Virus record (IMG/VR): IMGVR_UViG_3300031718_000010
Location: 1-62,291 of that record
Length of the DNA stretch: 62,291 nucleotides
Origin: a virus
Direction: 5' to 3' (one strand)
Of the stretch, positions 34,801-41,013 are shown one piece after another. Position 1 is the stretch's first letter. Each line of letters opens with the position of its first letter. The notes under the pieces were generated by a model, which was not told the DNA's origin, made no database searches, and saw only the letters and a list, made by a program, of their open reading frames with translations. Position numbers and translations under genes: made by a program.

Positions 34801-35110
34801 TAGTCTAGGTAGTGTTGTATTCTCGCTTATAAATAATACTTGTGGCTCACCATCTACAATTACAAATGGCATCCCTGGCACAGGTTTCACGTTAACTCCT
34901 GGGCAATCTTGTACTTTTAACGCTAGTTATACACCAGCAGTTGTTGGTAGTAATGACTCAGTATCAGTTTTCTTCTCACCTGGGGCTAATAATCCCGACC
35001 AATTACAGCTTAGCGGACAAGCCATAGCACGTATATCCCCTACAGGTCCAGCATTAACCATATTCTCAGGAATTATAGTTACAAATGGAGTATCAAATGA
35101 AGCTCATTAA
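31892..35110 (+). CDS. Exported beta-helix protein with SPD-2/Hydin-type domain
   Basis: 1,072 residues with a signal peptide (RRLLLLFLFPISLMAQ). A LamG/jelly-roll-like N-terminal domain is followed by a right-handed beta-helix in the middle. A C-terminal ASPM-SPD-2-Hydin domain follows at about 940-1045 (INFGQVQVGNNKVIGVTLQN then TGTANL). The last domain is common in secreted proteins of Acidobacteriota, which hints at the host. Fibre-like depolymerase or a host-derived surface protein. Confidence 0.6.
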   Translation: MRRLLLLFLFPISLMAQVINFENFSHGTVGSAPTPTDMGNALYGTLGTCCFSGQTPFTAISNSNSTLTYSNATVATDGGPPASMHSGLLLDYSTTQGNGQGNQIIFLRSPNEVGTLTMGSFWFTSNIPVTDAFGTSNDFLQVIGGNSRLANYNSNNGTTQNFGIEACTGPCQGTIPYTPGHTVLIAWQHLVGAACVNSNHTDCVRLAVYDRNLNLIGEEDSSVPAGASIAYETLGNGNAAALSSGHHMQFSDIWTCWIGCTASMFPLLPNSPELGLITSGRYTDWTKAGFTIPSASWTQCGSTIAAYTGTAATINNALAACGANQYVLLGPGTFSLSTGISYPTGLNKLALRGSGANSTFLTFTGSPGVSCGNFGPSLVCMKGGTPSGNAGTQTTTWTSGFPQGSTTIGVGSSTGITTTTALLLNVADTGYSGDPASGCAIDNSQWFNTGDAYSTSGCNNPNGLSQDGGNGFNTGRQQVQLVAVTNISGTNLTITPPIIPTNIPVSNTPDVYAYTPAVQLGLENLSIDGTGVTTPVGVAAVGVYQGWTSGVKIANTFTYGFNGAYLLNYDVQDSYVYHIGGSANPYGIRCFVCSSAKIQNNIIQQVLTPFSFDGPAVGSVVGYNTCLQATPTSNLFQECYNEHGPSDHNIFDGNYGNSIAAADGIHNSSFAPTLFRNFLTSTVSAPPTLAESPTQMAILHSYGSRGANDIANITGTPAFPTNTYQYTTSCSPASNHIYIFQIGVSCQGNVGSIPNDTLSGTSLVRYGNWDSITNATRWCGNSLNTNFTSAGNCNSISEAAPSFSTYPGFVPVVGDTTAGQPPLPPSLYLGNTRPAWWNVSIPYPAVGPDVSSGNVGYCTGTWNTTGQMAGVPVTAGSQCPVSGTMTTGWAGHVAAIPSLAYYLSKGGAADGSGPSISFNAADYYGTPSSPIATFTPPSPINFGQVQVGNNKVIGVTLQNTGTANLVVLTVSLGSVVFSLINNTCGSPSTITNGIPGTGFTLTPGQSCTFNASYTPAVVGSNDSVSVFFSPGANNPDQLQLSGQAIARISPTGPALTIFSGIIVTNGVSNEAH

Positions 35111-35456
35111 ATATGTCCTTATATCTATAGCCTTATTATTAGTATATAATATAGGGAAGACTAAGGCTCAGGTATCTCCATCTACGGTTAGCTTTCTAGC
35201 TGTACCATCTACAGCTTTAGCAGTTAATTGTCCAACCCCAACAACTGGTTATACAATCTATTGTGAGGCTTATGATAAATATCAAGTGTCAACTAATGGG
35301 GCTGCTTATGTAGTCATATGGCCTGTTTCACCTACTATAACAGGAGTCACATCCATCACAGTTAATGGTGGAACAGCCCAAACAGGGCCAGTAGCCTTAA
35401 CTATCCCATCTAAGGTTATATTAAATCCAATCACCCCGACAGGAGTCATTCAATGA
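35097..35456 (+). CDS. Small exported protein
   Basis: 119 residues from ATG 35097 (GGAG 6 nt upstream, overlapping the previous gene by 14 nt). Signal peptide with cleavage near TKAQ, like the fibre gene; then a strand-rich domain with one Cys pair. Fourth signal-bearing product in a row. Confidence 0.55.
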   Translation: MKLIKYVLISIALLLVYNIGKTKAQVSPSTVSFLAVPSTALAVNCPTPTTGYTIYCEAYDKYQVSTNGAAYVVIWPVSPTITGVTSITVNGGTAQTGPVALTIPSKVILNPITPTGVIQ

Positions 35457-35701
35457 CTTGGTTTACTAACTTCATCCATTGGCATCCATACCTAGCTGGG
35501 GCACTAGCTATGTGGTTGTTCTCCAACTTTGTAGCCACAATGCCCACTCCAAGGGCTAATGCTAGTCAGTTTTACGAATGGATGTTTGGATTTCTCCATG
35601 CCCTTGGCGCTGGATTACCTAGGATAATAGCAACATTCGCACCTCAATACGCTAAATTTGTAGGAGCAGGACAAGTTAACGAGACTAAATCTACCACTTA
35701 A
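35453..35701 (+). CDS. Small membrane protein, possible holin
   Basis: 82 residues with an aromatic start, one clear transmembrane helix (PYLAGALAMWLFSNFVATM) and a second weaker one; polar C-terminus. At the border of virion and lysis genes, so a holin is plausible. Confidence 0.5.
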   Translation: MTWFTNFIHWHPYLAGALAMWLFSNFVATMPTPRANASQFYEWMFGFLHALGAGLPRIIATFAPQYAKFVGAGQVNETKSTT

Positions 35702-35730
35702 TATATGCCACATCTAATAGGAGCGACATA

Positions 35731-36234
35731 ATGAGTGGTGATGCTATCCTTGGGGCTGTAGTTGGGGCTGTAGCAGCTGTGGCGGCCAGTTGGTTATTGA
35801 TAAGGCAATCTAACTTTGAACGCGAACTAGCTGATGAGAGATGGAAGGGGAAGATAGAGCAACAGGTAAACATGATATGGCAGTTCCTTATGAGAAAGGG
35901 CGTAAATGAAGCTCTCATTACAGGTCTAGTAGAAAGAGGCTCACCGTTGCACGTTAACGTAGCTAAACTTGAGAGGCATAATGACTTCATCCAAGATGTC
36001 AAAAAGTGGTATAATACAACTGGCTCTAAGTTAGATGATATCCAGTTATTTATAGCTATAGAAAATCAGTTTCATCTTGAACTACAACATATGTGTGAAA
36101 CTGAAGGGTTGATGGCTGGAGGGGCGGTTGCGGCTGTTCTATTTATAATCAGGCCAGATGCACAAATGTTTAGGCAATATGATACAGCTGATTGGCATAA
36201 ACCGCTTACTGAGGATAATCAACAACAAGGTTAA
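35731..36234 (+). CDS. Membrane-anchored helical protein
   Basis: 167 residues: one N-terminal membrane helix (AILGAVVGAVAAVAASWLLI) then a long charged helical domain with coiled-coil character and a second hydrophobic stretch near 130. Last gene of the rightward operon; its end overlaps the convergent endolysin by 29 nt. Could be an inner-membrane spanin or lysis regulator. Confidence 0.5.
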   Translation: MSGDAILGAVVGAVAAVAASWLLIRQSNFERELADERWKGKIEQQVNMIWQFLMRKGVNEALITGLVERGSPLHVNVAKLERHNDFIQDVKKWYNTTGSKLDDIQLFIAIENQFHLELQHMCETEGLMAGGAVAAVLFIIRPDAQMFRQYDTADWHKPLTEDNQQQG

Positions 36235-36679
36235 CCATATCCCAAACAGCCTGTAATCCAGAGCTAGCCATTATATCCCTCATATTATCATCCGGGTCAG
36301 CAGGGCACTCAACTGGGTATAGATGAGGTTCATCAGGGAAGGTACGCCACTTAGCTCCTTCAGCTAAGCCACAGCTAGGGGCTTTAGCTAATATCTCAGC
36401 CCACTTACTATCCTTCCCATCCCAATCTATCTTAAAGCCATCTGTAGGAGCTACATCAACAGCAAGGCCGAAATTATGCATTGAATATCCAGCATCGGCA
36501 TCAGTTACCTTTGGCCCAGGGAGTGAACGTCCTTGCATATATAAGCTATGCTGTTGAGGCCATGTCCTTAATCCTTGAGTTACAATAATAGGAAAGGATA
36601 ACATATCAACTAGTTGATGGATTCTAGCTGCTAGAATAGGATGGACAGCAGCTAATCTAGCCTCACTATTGGCGTCCAT
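36206..36679 (-). CDS. Endolysin, M15 family peptidase
   Basis: 157 residues. Cleaves peptidoglycan cross-bridges (L,D- or D,D-peptidase type). Zinc ligands H68 and D75 in SMHNFGLAVDVAP, and H119 in DEPHLYP with E117 as the catalytic base, are all present. An N-terminal substrate loop includes QGLRTWPQQHSLYMQGR. No signal peptide, so it needs a holin. Convergent with the rightward operon. Confidence 0.9.
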   Translation of the reverse strand: MDANSEARLAAVHPILAARIHQLVDMLSFPIIVTQGLRTWPQQHSLYMQGRSLPGPKVTDADAGYSMHNFGLAVDVAPTDGFKIDWDGKDSKWAEILAKAPSCGLAEGAKWRTFPDEPHLYPVECPADPDDNMRDIMASSGLQAVWDMVNLVVDYPQ

Positions 36680-36680
36680 T

Positions 36681-36923
36681 TTAGTTAGAACCTGTCTTTA
36701 GCCAGTTGATATAATGAGGATTATGATACCTAACAAGGAAATGAATCCATAGCCAAGTTAGAAAGGGCATGGTTATATACCAAGGGATATATCTAACTGT
36801 AGCCTGAGTCAACATAGGGATATCCTTAGCCCCCATGTTTTCAAACCCAGCATATGTCTCCCATAGGACAAAGGCAAATACCCATATTATCCAATAGGCT
36901 ATGGGCCAAAATTCCCATTTCAT
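36681..36923 (-). CDS. Small membrane protein, holin candidate
   Basis: 80 residues with two transmembrane helices (about 5-25 and 46-66) separated by a short polar loop, W-rich, with a charged C-terminus. Lies directly before the endolysin in the same operon, the usual holin place. Confidence 0.6.
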   Translation of the reverse strand: MKWEFWPIAYWIIWVFAFVLWETYAGFENMGAKDIPMLTQATVRYIPWYITMPFLTWLWIHFLVRYHNPHYINWLKTGSN

Positions 36924-36925
36924 AG

Positions 36926-37147
36926 TTAACTTTGCTCCCCTGGTAGCTTAGGTGTTATCCCTGGAACCTCTAATACAGGTAAGGTATTAATCTTCCTAGC
37001 GTGTAATATAGCCATAGATGCAGCAGCAGACCCTCCAACTATAATATTAAATGGCGGGGGGAGCCAAGGTCCAGCTGAGGCCCCTACAGCTACTACACCT
37101 AAGCCTATATGTCCAGCTATGTGGCCTACCTTATGCCAGAATTTCAT
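36926..37147 (-). CDS. Small membrane protein, second holin-like
   Basis: 73 residues with one or two hydrophobic segments (IAGHIGLGVVAVGASAGPWL and a second, weaker one) and a polar tail. Two-base spacing to its neighbours places it in the lysis cassette. Could be an antiholin. Confidence 0.5.
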   Translation of the reverse strand: MKFWHKVGHIAGHIGLGVVAVGASAGPWLPPPFNIIVGGSAAASMAILHARKINTLPVLEVPGITPKLPGEQS

Positions 37148-37149
37148 AT

Positions 37150-37734
37150 TTAATATCCATTAGCTACAGCTATATGCCTAAGGTTAACTGGGAGATTATC
37201 AATAACCTTAGCTTGGAATTGATTAATATCAACTTGGATATCAGCCGTAACAGGAGCAACAGTAGGCACAGCCACCTGTCCAGCCTTAAATGCAGCTAAT
37301 CCAATATTAACAGCAGCCACAATAGCTGCTACATATGCTTGAGCCTTAGATTGCCCCTTAGCACTAACAACGTGTAATAAGGCTAATGTCTGAGGGCTAG
37401 ATAAGCTAGTAGCAAATACCCCTAAGCAGTCAACGAACTTACTACTAGTAGTTAGCATTGTATTCTGAGCGTTATTAATGCAACTCTCATAATTGCCATT
37501 AAATGTAATAGCTAGCCCGACAAAGTTAGATAACGCAGTCTCATCAGCTTGACTAATAGCCCCTACACTTACTAATAAGGGTAATTCCCCTTGAGCAAGG
37601 TTAAGGGCTATGTTAGCTACCGTGTAAACATTTTGAGCAGTTTGGAAATTAGAAGTTGTACATCCAGATAAGGTAATTGAGCTAGATGTGATTAGAACTA
37701 ATGAGAGTAAAAGTGAGGTTATAGAACGCTTCAT
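37150..37734 (-). CDS. Lipoprotein of the lysis cassette
   Basis: 194 residues with a lipoprotein signal: hydrophobic run, then LSGC with Cys at 25. The rest is helical, A/V-rich, with Cys near 80 and 100. Its place before the small membrane proteins suggests an outer-membrane spanin or superinfection-exclusion lipoprotein. It is much longer than usual o-spanins, so the function is open. AGGGG lies 6-7 nt before the ATG. Confidence 0.6.
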   Translation of the reverse strand: MKRSITSLLLSLVLITSSSITLSGCTTSNFQTAQNVYTVANIALNLAQGELPLLVSVGAISQADETALSNFVGLAITFNGNYESCINNAQNTMLTTSSKFVDCLGVFATSLSSPQTLALLHVVSAKGQSKAQAYVAAIVAAVNIGLAAFKAGQVAVPTVAPVTADIQVDINQFQAKVIDNLPVNLRHIAVANGY

Positions 37735-37789
37735 AACACCCCTTTAGATAGAGTTAAGGATTGCTAAACAAAGCTAATAGGATGATAGC

Positions 37790-37803
37790 ATGGTTACGGA
37801 TAA
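37790..37803 (-). promoter_or_regulatory. 14-bp motif shared with 61456-61469
   Basis: ATGGTTACGGATAA (plus strand) is identical at 61456-61469. Here it is about 56 bp upstream of the lipoprotein ATG, in the 77-bp gap that must hold the lysis promoter. There it precedes the long structured region read leftward. Related CGTAACC cores occur in the minus-strand gaps near 57280 and 59061. Candidate binding site for a phage regulator. Confidence 0.4.
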
Positions 37804-37811
37804 GTGTCAAG

Positions 37812-38474
37812 TTATTTCGCGTTCTCCCCCTTCAGCGGCGCGGCGGGCGCAAATCCCAGTATTTCACTGTCGAATGGCGTGTAGTCGGGTGCTCCCGAGG
37901 CTGCGGGTGTGGCGGGCGCAAGCACTTTCCCGCACGTGCAGGTGAACATGATTTTCCTGTTAGGGTCCATTGCTGCTGCGGTGCACATCGGAAGCGTTGC
38001 TTGGCGCAATTCGCAATCGTCCGCATGACCTTCAAGAGACTGCTGAAATTCGTTGGAACTCATGGCCGTTACGGTCAGTGGTGGCGGCACCTTCTCCGCT
38101 TCTCCGGTGAGCAGGGCGTCGGCATTCAATTCCTGCCAGCGTTTCTTTATCCACGCCATCAGGTCAGCAGAAGTTCCCGTGAAGATGGCCTCTCGCCACA
38201 ACACGGCTTCACTTACCCGCACCTGCTCCGCCGATAGCTGTGGCCGCTCGGCTGGCTTCTCCGCGGCACATAACTCCAAAAGCCTGTCCACGGTCGCTTC
38301 CAAATCGGGGACGCCGGGTTGCTTTAGGTGCTCCATCATTTGCCGCTGCAACGCTTCCAACCCGCCCGCTGCTGGTGAGGTCGCGACTGCCTTTTCATTC
38401 TTTGGGTGACGTGAACACTCTTCACCATGCCCACCTCGCGCATCACGCCCACATTCTCCGCATTCGATGCTCAT
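37812..38474 (-). CDS. GC-rich cassette protein with zinc motif
   Basis: 220 residues from ATG 38474 (MSIECGECGRD); an in-frame start at 38561 would cut into the next gene. CGECG and later Cys/His form a zinc site; a helical middle and a second CTCG near 200 follow. Codons are G/C-ending, unlike the rest of the genome. Function unknown. Confidence 0.6.
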   Translation of the reverse strand: MSIECGECGRDARGGHGEECSRHPKNEKAVATSPAAGGLEALQRQMMEHLKQPGVPDLEATVDRLLELCAAEKPAERPQLSAEQVRVSEAVLWREAIFTGTSADLMAWIKKRWQELNADALLTGEAEKVPPPLTVTAMSSNEFQQSLEGHADDCELRQATLPMCTAAAMDPNRKIMFTCTCGKVLAPATPAASGAPDYTPFDSEILGFAPAAPLKGENAK

Positions 38475-38701
38475 TTGCTGGCCTCCAGGGCGGCATAGAT
38501 ACCGCAATACTTCCCATACGGCTTTAGCCCATTGACCGTGGAATAGCTGCAAGTCTCGCACTCGCTAAGGTGTTGCGCCAGTCGCACGGCCCGAAACTCT
38601 GCGGCAAGCGTCCGCAACTCCTCTTCGTTGAAACTCGGGTCCCACTCCATCAGCCACGCCCGCGCCCTCTCCAAGTCCACGTCCGGCTTGTCAGCCACCA
38701 C
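38471..38701 (-). CDS. GC-rich cassette protein with Cys cluster
   Basis: 76 residues from GTG 38701 (AAAGG 6 nt upstream); ATGs at 38722/38725 are alternatives and would overlap the preceding gene by about 30 nt. Acidic helices, then HLSECETC and a later Cys. Overlaps the next gene by 4 nt. Same foreign codon usage. Confidence 0.55.
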   Translation of the reverse strand: MVADKPDVDLERARAWLMEWDPSFNEEELRTLAAEFRAVRLAQHLSECETCSYSTVNGLKPYGKYCGIYAALEASK

Positions 38702-38897
38702 ACACCGCCTTTCCCCACCCATCATAGGTTCCATCGTCTTTGTTGAAATAGTGGTCTGTTCCATTAGCATCGTGCAGGTGAAACATCCCAAATTTGTTGT
38801 CGCTGGCCGAATCGGAAACCGTGAAGGGTAGGGCAATCTCTAGTAGCCACTGCTCGCCATCACGCATCGTCGCCAGAATCTTAATCTCGCTTGCCAT
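38691..38897 (-). CDS. GC-rich cassette hypothetical protein
   Basis: 68 residues from ATG 38897, with AGGAGG about 9 nt upstream inside the previous small gene. Strand-rich (EIKILATMRDGEQWLLEIAL). No motif recognised. Overlaps both neighbours slightly, as in a compact transferred cassette. Confidence 0.55.
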   Translation of the reverse strand: MASEIKILATMRDGEQWLLEIALPFTVSDSASDNKFGMFHLHDANGTDHYFNKDDGTYDGWGKAVCGG

Positions 38898-38991
38898 CCT
38901 TTTTCCTCCTCGCACAAAGTTGCGCGTGATTCGCCCAGCGATTCACGTTTTTATACAGCCTTCCACATGTCGGACACTTAAGTACGGCCAT
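38881..38991 (-). CDS. Tiny C2HC zinc-finger protein
   Basis: 36 residues: VLKCPTCGRLY, then NHAQLC and a K/R-rich tail, giving a C-x2-C … H-x4-C zinc finger. First gene of the GC-rich cassette. Its end overlaps the start of the next gene and carries that gene's ribosome site. Confidence 0.6.
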   Translation of the reverse strand: MAVLKCPTCGRLYKNVNRWANHAQLCARRKKDGKRD

Positions 38992-39083
38992 CGCTCACCT
39001 CGCTCCCGCCCGAAAAATTCCTGTTTAGCTCAACCCTTAAGCCCTTTTCCACTTGGCGCGCGCCAGCATTCATTTTGGAATTT

Positions 39084-39293
39084 TCAGGAGCTAATCTTAT
39101 CCTCAACCACAACAGGCAACATCCCAATATGATTAAACACCTGTTCATGTATATGTCCCGGTCCATATTCCCTTCCTGCCCCACAATTCCAACAATTAAA
39201 CGCTTGTGGAGCGGATTCCCCTGGGAATAGTTTAACTGTATCCTTGTTATCACACTTCTGACATTGATATTCAATATAGATAACAGCACTCAT
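39084..39293 (-). CDS. Zinc-ribbon protein
   Basis: 69 residues with CQKC and CWNC about 20 residues apart, a canonical zinc ribbon. AT-rich like the rest of the phage, so it lies outside the GC-rich cassette. An AT-rich palindrome and TATAAT-like boxes lie upstream (39320-39357). Confidence 0.6.
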   Translation of the reverse strand: MSAVIYIEYQCQKCDNKDTVKLFPGESAPQAFNCWNCGAGREYGPGHIHEQVFNHIGMLPVVVEDKISS

Positions 39294-39341
39294 TTTAGTT
39301 CTCCCTTTAATTTAATATACTATAGTAATTATAATGATTAT

Positions 39342-39357
39342 AAATAACGTGTTATTT
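39342..39357. repeat. 16-bp palindrome, operator-like
   Basis: AAATAAC-GT-GTTATTT, perfect 7-bp arms. It lies in the gap ahead of the zinc-ribbon gene, just upstream of two TATAAT-like boxes on the minus strand, so it is a candidate operator. Confidence 0.45.
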
Positions 39358-39381
39358 ACTCGGATGCGATATCCCCCGAGG

Positions 39382-39435
39382 CTAAACCATTGCCATAAAT
39401 AGGAACGACAATGCTATCCGGTTCTTGGCTGCCAT
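39382..39435 (-). CDS. Possible 17-residue leader peptide
   Basis: ATG preceded by AAGGAGG at ideal distance; 17 mostly hydrophobic residues ending in TAG, followed at once by a hairpin CTCGG…CCGAG. This looks like a leader peptide with a downstream hairpin, or a relic of a lost gene. Length alone cannot prove coding. Confidence 0.3.
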   Translation of the reverse strand: MAAKNRIALSFLFMAMV

Positions 39436-39449
39436 TAGCACCTCCTTAT

Positions 39450-40820
39450 CTATAGCCATTTGCTTACTGAAGGGTCTATCTTTACTCTACTACCCAGTAA
39501 AGCAGGGCTACCTACTATTCTCAAACCTTGTGGAGACTTACATCTAGATAGCGCAACATAACACATAGACGGGGCGGACATAAAATTCTGGTTTAGGTCA
39601 ACTTGTATCCTGTCAAGGGTAAGTCCTTGGGTTTTATGAACAGTAGATGCATAAGCCAACCTAAGAGGCATAAACGTCACACATCCAGTCACCCAAGCCC
39701 CTTCCCTTCCATGACTACTATCCCATCTAGGTTGACCAGCTTGATAGTCACCATATTTCTCCCTTAGGTCATCCTCACTTACGTCTGGATTAGCCATTAA
39801 TATCTCGTCAGGGGGTTCCTTTTGGGTTTCCTTACGTTGGATACGACCTATCTCAACCTCCTCTAGATTTCTAATTAATCTAATAGTCGCAACCTGCCTA
39901 ACGCTATCAAACTTAACAATATGCCCACAATCCCCATTACAATAACTAAACTCCCCTGTTGGACTGGTATCATTAGCTAATATCATAACTAATGCATTAT
40001 CCTTCAATTTCAATTCACCTGGGATATTATCCCAATCCTTAGGCATCCTCCTACCATTCATCATCCATCTATCAGATTTAATAATGTATGGAACTCCAGG
40101 AACCTTACTAAGGCATAGCCAGTTAAAATTGTCCACAGCATCATTTTTAGCAATAATAGTCGTACCGTTAAATCGTTGGTCGGTGACCTTGGTAAACTCA
40201 ACGCCAAGCTGCGCCAACAATGTAGCGCCCACCATGCCTCTGCCAGCCCTAATATGGTTAATAGCATCCAGAAATTTGGCGTCACTCTGCCTCCAGACTT
40301 TTGTTAGTTTCTCTGTGGCAGCGTCGAACAGACTCCAGCATTCGGCTTCAAAGGCCCACTTTGCCCGGATAGGAGGTAATTGCGCGAAGTCACCCGTGAG
40401 ATATAATCCAATAGGAGGCTTACCCATCTCAGCTAGGGATTCGTTAACTTGCTTAGTAGACTGATATATGATATCTAATTGTTCAGCAGCCATCATGGAG
40501 ACTTCATCTACGACAAGCCACTTATAACCATCCTTAGCTAGCTTTAATAGTCTCTGCTGCACCCATCCGTTCATAAATGCTTCAGAGAGACTAGCTGTAT
40601 CGAAATATTTAAGTAGGCTATTAATAGTGATAGCTCCTAGATTAATCGCGGCGATGCCTGTCGTGGCACAGAGTAAACCGTACTTAGAGTCATTAGCTAT
40701 AGCCTGTTTAACATTAAATGTTTTACCTGTTCCGGCGGCCCCACAGACATATTTAAGTGGGGTGACAATATCCCCTTTACCTCGTTCATAGAACTCCATA
40801 GCTTCTAGTTTATTCGTCAT
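39450..40820 (-). CDS. SF1 DNA helicase (Pif1/RecD-like)
   Basis: 456 residues from ATG 40820. Walker A GAAGTGKT at 27-34, motif Ia ATTGIAAINLGA, Walker B VVDEVSMM, motif III LTGDFAQLPP, motif IV-like VWRQSD, and motifs V/VI ASTVHKTQGLTLDRIQ and YVALSRCK. Complete set for a 5'-3' SF1B helicase of the Pif1/RecD2 style. Probably the replicative or repair helicase, next to the polymerase. Confidence 0.88.
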   Translation of the reverse strand: MTNKLEAMEFYERGKGDIVTPLKYVCGAAGTGKTFNVKQAIANDSKYGLLCATTGIAAINLGAITINSLLKYFDTASLSEAFMNGWVQQRLLKLAKDGYKWLVVDEVSMMAAEQLDIIYQSTKQVNESLAEMGKPPIGLYLTGDFAQLPPIRAKWAFEAECWSLFDAATEKLTKVWRQSDAKFLDAINHIRAGRGMVGATLLAQLGVEFTKVTDQRFNGTTIIAKNDAVDNFNWLCLSKVPGVPYIIKSDRWMMNGRRMPKDWDNIPGELKLKDNALVMILANDTSPTGEFSYCNGDCGHIVKFDSVRQVATIRLIRNLEEVEIGRIQRKETQKEPPDEILMANPDVSEDDLREKYGDYQAGQPRWDSSHGREGAWVTGCVTFMPLRLAYASTVHKTQGLTLDRIQVDLNQNFMSAPSMCYVALSRCKSPQGLRIVGSPALLGSRVKIDPSVSKWL

Positions 40821-41013
40821 ATATTTCAACTATCCTCATTATCGTTACTCTAACCTTTGGGGCTTTGGGACCCTTACTTTTATTAAGTGATGTTGCTGTT
40901 ATTTTAGCAGAAATACAAGCGCCTGTCAACTTGTTTATTGTTGGACCTAATAGATAGTGGCGTCCCTCACCATGAGAGATAACTTTTATATATTTCCCTT
41001 TCTCTAATATCAT
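40810..41013 (-). CDS. Small hypothetical protein between polymerase and helicase
   Basis: 67 residues, basic, mostly strands. Overlaps the polymerase gene by 4 nt at its start and the helicase gene at its end. No motif recognised; presumably a replication accessory. Confidence 0.55.
   Translation of the reverse strand: MILEKGKYIKVISHGEGRHYLLGPTINKLTGACISAKITATSLNKSKGPKAPKVRVTIMRIVEIYDE

Larger units (their letters stand above)
37812..38991 (-). mobile_element. GC-rich foreign gene cassette
   Basis: Four overlapping minus-strand genes with G/C-ending codons, in sharp contrast to AT-rich neighbours on both sides; the compositional edges lie near 37,815 and 39,090. No transposase, integrase or obvious flanking repeat, so it is a passively acquired block rather than a recognised transposon. 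All four products are small and at least three carry Cys motifs. Confidence 0.55.

Noticed and set aside
38053-38409. Plus-strand frames over the GC-rich cassette (also 37761-38237 and 38240-38527)
   Set aside because: GC-rich DNA has few stops; the minus-strand frames carry zinc motifs, ribosome sites and operon-like overlaps, the plus-strand ones do not.
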